Source: Streptomyces viridiviolaceus (lineage in GTDB: Bacteria; Actinomycetota; Actinomycetes; Streptomycetales; Streptomycetaceae). From it: 64,000 nucleotides of DNA. Position 1 is the first letter of the stretch; every line of letters begins with the position of its first letter. Below are positions 36,288-44,193 of the stretch, in pieces. The notes under the pieces are model-generated. The model was given only the letters and a program-made list of their open reading frames with translations, had not been told where the DNA came from and made no database searches. The translations under genes were made by a program, and so were the position numbers. The stretch lies in the NCBI RefSeq assembly GCF_014650995.1, contig NZ_BMWA01000032.1, positions 4,327 through 68,326 of the forward strand, in the 5' to 3' direction.

Positions 36288-38018
36288 TTGAATACAGCAC
36301 ACCGTCCCAGACGCCTCGCGGCCACCGTCCTCGCCGCCGCGCTCGCCGGGACCGGGCTCACCGTCGCCGCCGCGCCCGCGGCGCACGCGGCCGCGTCCGA
36401 CCACGTGGCCAAGCTGCCGTTCACCTCGTACTCGGCGATGGCCGTCGACAACGTCCACCAGCGCGTCTTCCTCGCCGACGCCTCCGTGGGTTCGAGCTCC
36501 AACTACGGCCAGATCGCCGTCTACACCTTCCAGGGCGAGCGGATCTCCACCATCGGCACCACGTACCACGTCTCCGGCCTGGCGCTCAGCGCCGACGCGA
36601 GCACGCTCTACGTCGGCGAGCGCTACCGGATCTCCGCGTACGACACCACCACGCTGACCCTCAAGAGCGTGCCCAACGCACCCACCGACAACTGCGGGCG
36701 CGAGGTCGTCGTCGCCGGCGGCAAGCCGTACTACACCTCGCAGTACACCGACTACCTGACCCAGTGCGCCACGGCGACGAGCTACGTGGACAACATCACC
36801 AACGGCGGCTGGCAGCGCACCGGCTGGAACGACTTCGGCAAGCTGCTGCTGGAGGGCGGCCCGAACGACACGTTCGTGATGGGCCAGGCACTCAACTCCT
36901 CGGCGCCCAACCCGTTCGTCAGCGTCTTCGACGGCAGCGGCGAGACCCCCGTACGGAACGCCACCCGCCGGTTCGCCGACGACACCGGCGCCGGCGCGCT
37001 GAACCTGAAGGACGTCGCCGTCTCCCCGGACGGCGCGAAGGTCGCTCTCGCCGACGCCTCCGCCGGCACCCGGCTGCTGAACACCAGCGACCTGTCGGAC
37101 GCGGCCGACGGCTACCAGGCCCTGCCCGCGGGCGCCACCGCCAGTTCCGTCGCCTTCAGCGGTGACGGCAAGTACGTCGCACGCGGCGCCTCGGCCACCG
37201 GCGCCACCCCCGACCTGCTGGTCCAGCCCGCCGACCCGGCCGACTCGACCGCCCCGCTCGAGTTCGTCTACGAGGGCAGCCAGGACGGCGACCGCGTCGC
37301 GCCGCGCGGCATGGAGTGGTCCGCCGACGGCTCCCGGCTCTTCACGGTCACCACCAACGCGGCCGGCAACCAGTACTGGCTGCACATCGTCCAGCCCCCG
37401 GCCGTCCAGTACGACGTCCGCCTCGGCGAGACGTTCACGCACAGCCCCGCCCAGGCCGTCGCGGGCGAACCGCTGTCGGTGCGGGGCCGGCTGGAGTACG
37501 ACGGCCCGGCGCCCGCCGAGCCGATGAAGGTCAAGGCGACCCGCACGGACGCGAACGGCACCCACGACCTGGGCACCTTCACCGTCAAGGAGGACGGCTC
37601 CTACACCGTCCTCGACGAGCCGGACCTGGTCGGCGACGCCACCTACACCGTCTCCTACCTCGGCGACCTCACCCACCGCCCGGCCACCGACGTCACCCAC
37701 ACCGTGTCCGTCGGCAAGGCGCCCACCTCGATCGCGCTGACCGCCCCGGCCGAGGCATCGATGAGCACCGGCGTCGAGATCACCGGCACCTTCACCGCCC
37801 AGGGCAAGGCGCTGCCGGACCGGGCGGTGCTGAAGGTGGAGCGCACCGACCGGCTCGGCACCGGCACCCTGTCGTCGGTGACGGTCGCCGCGGACGGCAC
37901 CTTCACCGTCAGCGACATCCCGCGCACCCGGCGGGCCACCACCTACACGGTGAGCTGGCCGGGCGACGACCTGCACCAGGGCTCGACGGCGTCGGCGACG
38001 GTGGACGTCACGCGCTGA
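36288..38018 (+). CDS. Secreted beta-propeller protein with Ig-like repeats
   Basis: 576-aa exported protein. The Sec signal has RRLAATVLAAALAGTGLTVA and cleavage after AHAA (about 33). The first 340 mature residues show WD/YVTN-like propeller repeats (VSPDGAKVALADASAG, FSGDGKYVARG, WSADGSRLFTV). Two Ig-like bacterial repeats follow (about 370-575), with paired TYTVSYLGD and TYTVSWPGD ends. The start is a TTG preceded by GGGGGG. It may bind cell-surface or matrix material; no enzyme motif is seen. Its last 11 bases overlap the convergent gene. Confidence 0.85.
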   Translation: MNTAHRPRRLAATVLAAALAGTGLTVAAAPAAHAAASDHVAKLPFTSYSAMAVDNVHQRVFLADASVGSSSNYGQIAVYTFQGERISTIGTTYHVSGLALSADASTLYVGERYRISAYDTTTLTLKSVPNAPTDNCGREVVVAGGKPYYTSQYTDYLTQCATATSYVDNITNGGWQRTGWNDFGKLLLEGGPNDTFVMGQALNSSAPNPFVSVFDGSGETPVRNATRRFADDTGAGALNLKDVAVSPDGAKVALADASAGTRLLNTSDLSDAADGYQALPAGATASSVAFSGDGKYVARGASATGATPDLLVQPADPADSTAPLEFVYEGSQDGDRVAPRGMEWSADGSRLFTVTTNAAGNQYWLHIVQPPAVQYDVRLGETFTHSPAQAVAGEPLSVRGRLEYDGPAPAEPMKVKATRTDANGTHDLGTFTVKEDGSYTVLDEPDLVGDATYTVSYLGDLTHRPATDVTHTVSVGKAPTSIALTAPAEASMSTGVEITGTFTAQGKALPDRAVLKVERTDRLGTGTLSSVTVAADGTFTVSDIPRTRRATTYTVSWPGDDLHQGSTASATVDVTR

Positions 38019-38571
38019 TCCCCTCGCCCCCGCTGCGGTCCTCCAGGTACCGGGTGTGGGTCTCCTGGCGGCGGGCCTCCGTGTCCCGGAGGGCCGCCGC
38101 CAGGGTCTCCGCCTCCTGCCGGAGCAGACCGAGCTGCCGCTCCAGATGCCGCTCCGGCGGCTCCTGGCCCGGCGCCGGCCGCGTCCACCACCGGGCTCGC
38201 ACGTAACTGTCGACGGCCTCGGGCAGGTCCTGCCGCACCGCCCGGGACAGGGTGTGCAGGCCCTCCGGGTGCTCGGCGAGGAGCCGGCCGGCCCAGCCCG
38301 GGTCCAGCAGCGCGGCCAGCAGGTCCGTCAGCTCGGTGAGCCGGCCCGCGGCCGCCGGGGACAGCTCCACCTCCGCCAGATATCCGCGCAGCCTCTCGAA
38401 GTCGGCGCGCACCTCGTCCAGCTGGGCCGACGGATCGGGGAAGTCCGGCAGCGCGGGCCGCTCCGGCGGGGCGATCAGCGCGCCGGCGCCGTACAGCCCC
38501 GCGACGACCCGGGCGCCCCGGGTGAACGAGAAGTGACCGACCCATACCGGTATGCAACAGGAACGCGCCAC
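38008..38571 (-). CDS. Hypothetical protein, helical
   Basis: 187-aa soluble protein. The central and C-terminal parts are acidic, helical and coiled-coil-like (LDEVRADFERLRGYLAEVEL, LLRQEAETLAAALRDTEARR). The N-terminal 30 residues contain two adjacent Cys and a hydrophobic patch GARVVAGLYGAGALI. It lies 16 bases downstream of a lipoprotein gene on the same strand and is probably co-transcribed. No family recognised. The start is uncertain. Confidence 0.65.
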   Translation of the reverse strand: MARSCCIPVWVGHFSFTRGARVVAGLYGAGALIAPPERPALPDFPDPSAQLDEVRADFERLRGYLAEVELSPAAAGRLTELTDLLAALLDPGWAGRLLAEHPEGLHTLSRAVRQDLPEAVDSYVRARWWTRPAPGQEPPERHLERQLGLLRQEAETLAAALRDTEARRQETHTRYLEDRSGGEGISA

Positions 38572-38587
38572 TCCGCGCGTCTGTGCG

Positions 38588-39454
38588 TCAGCGCAGTTCA
38601 GCGGGAAGCTCGACCGCTTCTTCGGACGGGCCCTGGTTCTTCTGGGAGACCTGATGCTCGAAGGAGATGTCCTGGCCGTCGTAGGGAATGAGGAGGCCGA
38701 AGTCGAGGCGGTGGCTCCTGATCCGGTAGGTCTTGGCGTCCAGGACCAGCACCTCGTCCAGACGGGACAGCGTCCACTGCGCGTCCGGCACCGGTATGCC
38801 GAGCTGCCGCAGCTGCTCGGCCGTCGGCTCGAACTCGCGCTTCGCCTTCTCCGCCCACGCCCGGTCCCGCACCGCGCTCAGTTCCTGCTTGCCGCTCGTG
38901 ACACGGAGTTCGACCGTGCCGTCGGCCTGGGTCACTCGTACGTCGCCCTCGGAGTCCTGCGCGTAGCCGCGGAACTCGTCGACGACCGCGACCGGATCCT
39001 CGACCTTGTTCTGCATCTCCGGTTCGGTGGGGTCCACCGCCCTCCAGTTGGCGGCGTCCTCCTTCAAGTAGCCCGCGCCCTCGTCGACGTACAGTTCCTC
39101 GGCCCTCTTCGTGCCCTTGCCGCTGGTGCTGACGCCCTGCGAGTGCAGCGCCGCCCGTCCGCCGGCGCGGCGGACGGTGCCCTTGTAGGTCGCGGCGGTC
39201 TTCTGTCCCTGGAGCGTGAGCCCCTCCTCGCCCTCCACGGAGAAACTCCAGGCGGACTCCGCGGCCATCGCCTTCTCGGCGAGGTCGAGGAACTCCTCCG
39301 CGGACTCGGGCGGCGCGGAGGGGGCAGGAGACGCCTTCGCCTGCGAATCCCGGCTCGCCGCCCCGGCCGGCTCCTGTGCCTCCGCATCACACGCAGCCAG
39401 TGCGAGGGCGAGCGGGAGGACGAGAACGGCGGTACGTCTGAAGCGGTTTCGCAT
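38588..39454 (-). CDS. Lipoprotein, LolA/LppX-like fold suspected
   Basis: 288-aa exported lipoprotein. The lipobox LALAAC places the modified Cys at about residue 22, followed by a Ser/Pro/Ala linker. The mature domain contains alternating strands such as WSFSVEGEEGLTLQGQKTAATYKGTV and YRIRSHRLDFG. That is compatible with the half-barrel of LolA/LppX-like lipoproteins, but this is a guess from pattern. AGGAAA precedes the ATG. It is likely the first gene of a two-gene unit with the 187-aa protein. Confidence 0.8.
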   Translation of the reverse strand: MRNRFRRTAVLVLPLALALAACDAEAQEPAGAASRDSQAKASPAPSAPPESAEEFLDLAEKAMAAESAWSFSVEGEEGLTLQGQKTAATYKGTVRRAGGRAALHSQGVSTSGKGTKRAEELYVDEGAGYLKEDAANWRAVDPTEPEMQNKVEDPVAVVDEFRGYAQDSEGDVRVTQADGTVELRVTSGKQELSAVRDRAWAEKAKREFEPTAEQLRQLGIPVPDAQWTLSRLDEVLVLDAKTYRIRSHRLDFGLLIPYDGQDISFEHQVSQKNQGPSEEAVELPAELR

Positions 39455-39909
39455 GAGCCATTTCCTTACGTCACGACGGGACGCGGACTGTACAACACCC
39501 TGCTCCACTCCTGATCACCCGACGGACATTCCCGACGTCGACCCGTTTCGCCTTCACATCGCCTTTCCCCTCGGCCTGTTTCCGCCGGCGGGCTTTCCCG
39601 GCATCGCCGTTTCCTCGCTGCCGCTTCGCCCAATTCATCCCCTCGGTCGCGCGGCGCTCTCTGCGTGGTGTATAACCGCCCGGTTCGATCTCAGCCTTGG
39701 TCCTCATCGACCGGATGCGAGTCAGCGAAAGCCGGGACCCGTTCATGTCGCCGAAGAAGGGCGGACAGGCGGCCCGCGCGCCGGCGATCCGCGGCGAGCA
39801 CGTCCGAAGGGCGATGGCTGCCGACGAGTTCGAGCGCTTCACGTGCGCGGGCGAGGCGCCCGCCGACGACAACTGATCACCACGTACAGAAAATGCACAA
39901 GGGGTGGGT
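39455..39909. other. Long intergenic region with pyrimidine-rich stretch
   Basis: About 455 bases between divergent genes. The first 200 are unusually rich in TTTC/CCG blocks on the plus strand and hold no gene. The second half contains the 53-codon small ORF listed separately. No tRNA or ncRNA could be recognised. Confidence 0.5.
39715..39876 (+). CDS. Putative small protein of 53 residues
   Basis: The reading frame is MRVSESRDPFMSPKKGGQAA, then a basic helix-like segment and the acidic end FERFTCAGEAPADDN. An internal ATG at 39745 (M-S-P-K-K) would give 43 residues. Third codon positions are mostly G/C. There is no strong ribosome site and no recognised family. It precedes the amidase gene by 33 bases. 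Confidence 0.35.
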   Translation: MRVSESRDPFMSPKKGGQAARAPAIRGEHVRRAMAADEFERFTCAGEAPADDN

Positions 39910-41562
39910 ATGAGTCCGAGGGGAAACCGCGCACGGCGTGCGCGAATACCGAAGCGCACGATCTGGCTGGCGGCCGGGGTCGTTGTGCTGGCGGGCACCG
40001 GTGCGACGGCGGTGTCCGTCAGCGGAGGCTCCGGGGGTACCGGCGCCGACGACAACTCCCGCTCCGTTCAGGCCCATACGCTCACGCTGGACGGCAAGGA
40101 CCCGAAGAAGCGCGAGCTGCCGCGCACGGAGACGCAGCTGTTCTCACTCGTCGGCGTCTCCTGGGAGGACAGCGCCGACGACTTCGAGGGCACCGCGCAG
40201 ATCCGTACCCGCAGCGCGGAGAACGGCACCTGGACCGACTGGCGCGACCTCGACTTCGGAATCCGGGCGCCGGAGACGGAGGAGGGCGACGCCTCGGGAG
40301 TCCGCGGTGCCTCGGAGCCGCTGTGGGTGGGGCCGTCGGACGCGGTCGAGGCCCGTGTGGTGGCCGGTGGCAAGGAGACCGCCGTCCCGGACGCGCTCCG
40401 CCTCGACATGATCGACCCGGGTGAGAAGACGGGCGGCAAGGGACAGGGCAAGGGCGGCGGCAAGGACGAGAACAGCAAGGGCAACGGCAAGCCCTCCGCC
40501 GAGCCCGGCACCGGAGAGACGGCCGCCACGAGCCCGACGCCCTCCGGCGGGGACACCGAGCCGACCACCGCCCCCGAGCAGCCGGCCGAGCCGTCGTCGG
40601 AGCCGACCGAGGCCCCGGCCACCGGGCAGCCGGCGACCTCCGACGCCCCGGCGCCCTCCGAGGAGCCGACCCAGGAGCCGACGGGCGAACCGAGCGCACC
40701 CGTCCCGAGCGAGGAGCCGACCGCCGGGCCCAGCAGTCCGAGCGAGGAGCCGACCGGCGGGCCCGGCACTCCGAGCGAGGAGCCGACGGCCCCGGCGCCG
40801 TCGGAGGAGCCGACCCAGGAGCCGACGGACGAACCGAGCGCCCCCGCCCCCAGCGAGGAGCCGACCTCGGAGCCCACCGCCGCCCCCACCACCGAGCCCA
40901 CGGCCGAACCGAGCACCCAGCCGGACCCGACCGGCTCGACGTCACCGGCCGCCCCCGCCGCGCCGGCGATCGTCAGCCGCGCCGACTGGGGCGCGGACGA
41001 GTCGCTCGTCACCGACCCGCCCTCCTACCTGAACAAGGTCGACGCGGTCTTCGTCCACCACACGGCGGGCACGAACGACTACGACTGTGCCGAGTCGCCG
41101 GCCATCATCCGGGCGATCCTCACGTACCACGTGAAGACCAACGGCTGGAGCGACATCGGCTACAACTTCTTCGTCGACAAGTGCGGCACGCTCTTCGAGG
41201 GCCGGGCGGGCGGTGTCGACAAGCCCGTACGCGGCGCCCACACATACGGCTTCAACGGCTACTCGTCCGGTGTCTCGCTCCTCGGTGACTACGAGAACGG
41301 CGGCACGCCGACCGCCGCGGCCAAGCAGGCGATCGCCGACCTCTCCGCCTGGAAGCTCGGCCTGCACGGCGTCGACCCGGAGGCGACGGTGACGCTCACC
41401 GCCGCGGACGACACCGGTGTCTACGAGGGCGGGGAACGCGCCACCCTGAACACGATCTCCGGCCACCGCGACGGCTACGCCACGCTGTGCCCGGGCGCCA
41501 CGCTCTACTCGGCGCTCCCGGAGATCCGCCGTACGGCGGGCGGGTCGGCGTACGCGCGCTGA
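39910..41562 (+). CDS. Peptidoglycan recognition protein / N-acetylmuramoyl-L-alanine amidase
   Basis: 550-aa exported enzyme expected to cleave the amide between MurNAc and the stem peptide. An N-terminal membrane/signal helix (TIWLAAGVVVLAGTGATAVSV, about 18-38) is followed by a beta-rich domain (about 50-165). A disordered linker of about 170 residues contains PSEEPT-type repeats. The PGRP domain (about 352-545) starts AIVSRADWGADESL, with zinc ligands in VFVHHTAGT and SGHRDGYATLCPG. This resembles the PGRP-type amidases of Corynebacterium/Streptomyces. AAGGGG lies five bases before ATG 39910. Confidence 0.92.
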   Translation: MSPRGNRARRARIPKRTIWLAAGVVVLAGTGATAVSVSGGSGGTGADDNSRSVQAHTLTLDGKDPKKRELPRTETQLFSLVGVSWEDSADDFEGTAQIRTRSAENGTWTDWRDLDFGIRAPETEEGDASGVRGASEPLWVGPSDAVEARVVAGGKETAVPDALRLDMIDPGEKTGGKGQGKGGGKDENSKGNGKPSAEPGTGETAATSPTPSGGDTEPTTAPEQPAEPSSEPTEAPATGQPATSDAPAPSEEPTQEPTGEPSAPVPSEEPTAGPSSPSEEPTGGPGTPSEEPTAPAPSEEPTQEPTDEPSAPAPSEEPTSEPTAAPTTEPTAEPSTQPDPTGSTSPAAPAAPAIVSRADWGADESLVTDPPSYLNKVDAVFVHHTAGTNDYDCAESPAIIRAILTYHVKTNGWSDIGYNFFVDKCGTLFEGRAGGVDKPVRGAHTYGFNGYSSGVSLLGDYENGGTPTAAAKQAIADLSAWKLGLHGVDPEATVTLTAADDTGVYEGGERATLNTISGHRDGYATLCPGATLYSALPEIRRTAGGSAYAR

Positions 41563-41580
41563 TCCGTAGGAATATGGCGC

Positions 41581-41616
41581 CCGGTCCGCGCGTCGCTGCG
41601 GGTGCGCGCGGACCGG
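41581..41616. terminator. 12-bp perfect hairpin after the amidase gene
   Basis: CCGGTCCGCGCG (41581-41592) and CGCGCGGACCGG (41605-41616) with a 12-base loop; convergent location. Confidence 0.7.
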
Positions 41617-41640
41617 GGCCGTCCGGGGGAGCCCGAAGGC

Positions 41641-42063
41641 TCAGTGGGACGCGAGTTCGCGCGGCTCCAGGGCCGCGGTGTGCGCGTCCATCCGCTCGGC
41701 GGCCAGGATCGCGGCCGCCGTGTCGGCGCGGGAGGCCGCCACGACCAGCGCGCGCCCCGCCAGGGTGTGTGCCCGCCGGTGCAGGGCCGCCAGGTGCGGC
41801 GCGGGCTGGGCCGCGGTCACCGGCACGCGGACCGGCGCATCGCCTCCCCGCAGCCGCGCCACCTGCTCGGCGAGCCGGTCGGCCGCGGCGTTCAGGTCGT
41901 CCGAGGGCGCCAGCGCGCGCAGCTCGTCCGTGACGGCGAGCAGTGCCGCGAGATGGCCCGCGAGCTGGATGTCCAGCTCTTCCTCACGGGACCGGTGGGG
42001 GAAGTCCGAGGTGCTGCCGGCCATCGTGCTGTGGACCGACTTGGTGCGGATCGGTTCGTACAT
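41641..42063 (-). CDS. Conserved helical protein of unknown function
   Basis: 140-aa soluble, mostly alpha-helical protein: SREEELDIQLAGHLAALLAV, DDLNAAADRLAEQVARLRGG and LAALHRRAHTLAGRALVVAA. No catalytic motif, signal or membrane helix. I do not recognise a named family. What stands out is the control region: AGGAGG is the 3' part of a 13-bp stem ending directly before the ATG, and a 15-bp palindrome lies just upstream. Both are listed separately. Confidence 0.75.
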   Translation of the reverse strand: MYEPIRTKSVHSTMAGSTSDFPHRSREEELDIQLAGHLAALLAVTDELRALAPSDDLNAAADRLAEQVARLRGGDAPVRVPVTAAQPAPHLAALHRRAHTLAGRALVVAASRADTAAAILAAERMDAHTAALEPRELASH

Positions 42064-42097
42064 GGATGGCCTCCTGAATGCTTACAGGAAGCCATCC
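42064..42097 (-). promoter_or_regulatory. Stem-loop sequestering the ribosome-binding site
   Basis: In minus-strand RNA, GGAUGGC-U-UCCUG (42097-42085) pairs with CAGGA-G-GCCAUCC (42076-42064) around the loop UAAGCAUU. This gives 13 continuous pairs with one U-G. The AGGAGG ribosome site is wholly inside the 3' arm, and the AUG follows at once. Formation depends on transcription starting upstream of 42097. Confidence 0.6.
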
Positions 42098-42101
42098 TAG
42101 C

Positions 42102-42116
42102 TTAGATTCCGTCTAA
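42102..42116. promoter_or_regulatory. 15-bp palindrome, operator candidate
   Basis: TTAGA-TTCCG-TCTAA is a perfect inverted repeat five bases upstream of the RBS hairpin, where a promoter is expected (minus-strand hexamers TAGGAT and TAAGCT adjoin it). The architecture resembles a short dimeric repressor site; the regulator is unknown. Confidence 0.5.
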
Positions 42117-42164
42117 AGTTGAGTCGTTCACAAATCAGGACGCCGTGTACACGTACCGTGAGGG

Positions 42165-43376
42165 TCAGTGCTGGCCGTAGCCGTCCAGGAAGTTCCCGAT
42201 CCGGCCCACCGCGTCCCGCAGGTCCCCGGCCGTCGGCAGGGTCACCACCCGGAAGTGGTCGGGCTCGGGCCAGTTGAAGCCGGTGCCCTGGACGACCATG
42301 ATCTTCTCCTGGCGCAGCAGGTCAAGGACCATCCGCCGGTCGTCCTTGATCTTGAAGACCTTCGGGTCGAGGCGCGGGAAGAGGTACAGCGCCCCCTTCG
42401 GCTTCACACACGTCACGCCCGGGATCCGCGTCAGCGCCTCGTAGGCGGCGTCCCGCTGCTCCCGCAGCCGCCCGCCCGGCAGCACCAGGTCGTTGATGGT
42501 CTGCCGCCCGCTGAGCGCCGCGACCACGCCGTGCTGGCCCGGCATGTTCGCGCACAGCCGCATGTTCGCCAGGATCGTCAGGCCCTCGATGTAGGACTGG
42601 GCGTGCGCACGCGGCCCGGAGATTGACATCCAGCCGACCCGGTAGCCGGCCACCCGGTACGCCTTCGACATGCCGTTGAAGGTGAGCGTCAGCAGGTCCG
42701 GGGCGATCGCGGCGGTGGGGGTGTGCACGGCGTCGTCGTAGAGGATCTTGTCGTAGATCTCGTCGGAGCAGACCAGCAGGTTGTGGCGGCGCGCGATGTC
42801 GGTCAGCCCGCGCAGCACCGCCTCGTCGTACACCGCTCCCGTCGGGTTGTTGGGGTTGATGACGACGATCGCCTTGGTGCGGTCGGTGACCTTGCGCTCC
42901 ACGTCCGCGAGGTCCGGCATCCAGTCGGACTGCTCGTCGCAGCGGTAGTGCACCGCCGTGCCGCCGGACAGGGAGACGGCGGCCGTCCACAGCGGGTAGT
43001 CCGGGGCCGGTACGAGGACCTCGTCGCCGTCGTCGAGGAGGCCCTGCATCGCCATCACGATCAGCTCGGAGACGCCGTTGCCGATGTAGACGTGCTCGAC
43101 GTCCGTCTCGATGCCGAGGGTCTGGTTGTGCATGACGACCGCACGGCGCGCGGCCAGCAGGCCCTTGGCGTCGCCGTAGCCGTGCGCGGAGGAGACGTTG
43201 CGGAGGATGTCCTCCAGGATCTCGGGCGGACACTCGAAGCCGAACGCCGCCGGATTGCCCGTGTTCAGCTTCAGGATGCGGTGACCGGCCGCCTCGAGCC
43301 GCATCGCCTCCTCGAGCACCGGGCCCCGGATCTCGTAACAGACGTTGGCGAGCTTGGTCGACTGGATCACCTGCAT
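42165..43376 (-). CDS. Class I aminotransferase, alanine/glutamate-pyruvate type
   Basis: 403-aa PLP aminotransferase. The N-terminus QSTKLANVCYEIRGPVLEEA, the stretch INPNNPTGAVYDEAVL and the PLP Lys in FNGMSKAYRVAGYRVGWM (about 240) match the AlaA/AlaC branch. That branch moves amino groups between glutamate and pyruvate. Exact specificity cannot be set by eye. TAAGCT on the minus strand seven bases before the ATG predicts a leaderless transcript. The gene is divergent from the Pro-rich membrane protein. Confidence 0.9.
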   Translation of the reverse strand: MQVIQSTKLANVCYEIRGPVLEEAMRLEAAGHRILKLNTGNPAAFGFECPPEILEDILRNVSSAHGYGDAKGLLAARRAVVMHNQTLGIETDVEHVYIGNGVSELIVMAMQGLLDDGDEVLVPAPDYPLWTAAVSLSGGTAVHYRCDEQSDWMPDLADVERKVTDRTKAIVVINPNNPTGAVYDEAVLRGLTDIARRHNLLVCSDEIYDKILYDDAVHTPTAAIAPDLLTLTFNGMSKAYRVAGYRVGWMSISGPRAHAQSYIEGLTILANMRLCANMPGQHGVVAALSGRQTINDLVLPGGRLREQRDAAYEALTRIPGVTCVKPKGALYLFPRLDPKVFKIKDDRRMVLDLLRQEKIMVVQGTGFNWPEPDHFRVVTLPTAGDLRDAVGRIGNFLDGYGQH

Positions 43377-43502
43377 GTCCGTGAGCTTACGACCCGGTTA
43401 CGACCCATGGGCCGTGTTTTCCACCACGTGAGACAGGGCGATTTGGGTGATTATCGCCGACGGCTGTCCTGCCGGTCCCTTCCGTCTCTACAATGCGCCG
43501 CC

Positions 43503-44138
43503 ATGTCCAGGCCATCTCAGTACGACGACGGGGCGAACGGTGAAACCCCCGCGACGGTGTACGTCCCGCAGTCCGTCCCGCCCCCGGCGTACGACGAGTA
43601 CAGCGACCCGGCGGCGGCCCACGGATGGCAGAACGCCTACGACCGGACGGAGGAACTGCCCCCGGTGCGCCAGGCGCCCGACGTCCGCCCCCGGACGACG
43701 TCCCGCGGGGCCCGCCGCAAGCCGCGGAGCGCGTGGCGTTCCCGGCGGGCGGCCGTCGCCGTGGGCGCCGTGGGCGCGGCGTCGGCGGCTGCCCTGATCG
43801 CCGGGTTCTCCTTCTCGGGCCCGGGCGGGTCCGCGAACGGGAAGGACGGGGTGAGCCCGACCGCGCCGGACGTCGGGGCGCCACCCGGGGCGGGCGCACC
43901 GGACGAGGTGGACCCCGCTCGGTCCCCGGCCGCCGGGACGGGTGCGACCACCCCGGGTCCGGGGCCGTCGGGGAGCCCGTCCCCGGAGCGGTCCGGCGCC
44001 GCCTCGTCCGCACCGCCGCCACCGGCGGACACGGCGCCCACGGCGCCGGCGGACTCCGCGACGTCACCGGCGGACGGCCCGGGCAACTCCCTGGACAACC
44101 CCGGCCGGGGGCAGCGGGGCGGCAAGGGGCCGAAGTAG
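43503..44138 (+). CDS. Membrane protein with long Pro/Ser/Ala tail
   Basis: 211-aa protein. A polar Tyr/Pro-rich cytoplasmic part (about 1-78) is followed by a basic stretch (RGARRKPRSAWRSRR) and one membrane helix (AAVAVGAVGAASAAALIAGF). About 110 low-complexity residues of Pro, Ser, Ala and Gly follow outside. TACAAT eight bases before the ATG is a likely -10. Function unknown; it may be a cell-wall spacer protein or an under-conserved SPFH-like accessory. The longer frame upstream is antisense to the aminotransferase and is not used. Confidence 0.7.
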   Translation: MSRPSQYDDGANGETPATVYVPQSVPPPAYDEYSDPAAAHGWQNAYDRTEELPPVRQAPDVRPRTTSRGARRKPRSAWRSRRAAVAVGAVGAASAAALIAGFSFSGPGGSANGKDGVSPTAPDVGAPPGAGAPDEVDPARSPAAGTGATTPGPGPSGSPSPERSGAASSAPPPPADTAPTAPADSATSPADGPGNSLDNPGRGQRGGKGPK

Positions 44139-44193
44139 GACGCGTCCCATCCCGGCCGGGAGCCGGTCGAATGCGTCCGGTGGCAAGCCCGGA

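Noticed and set aside
42723..43502. Upstream extension of the Pro-rich membrane protein frame
   Set aside because: It is antisense to the aminotransferase, and the -10 at 43489 supports the start at 43503.
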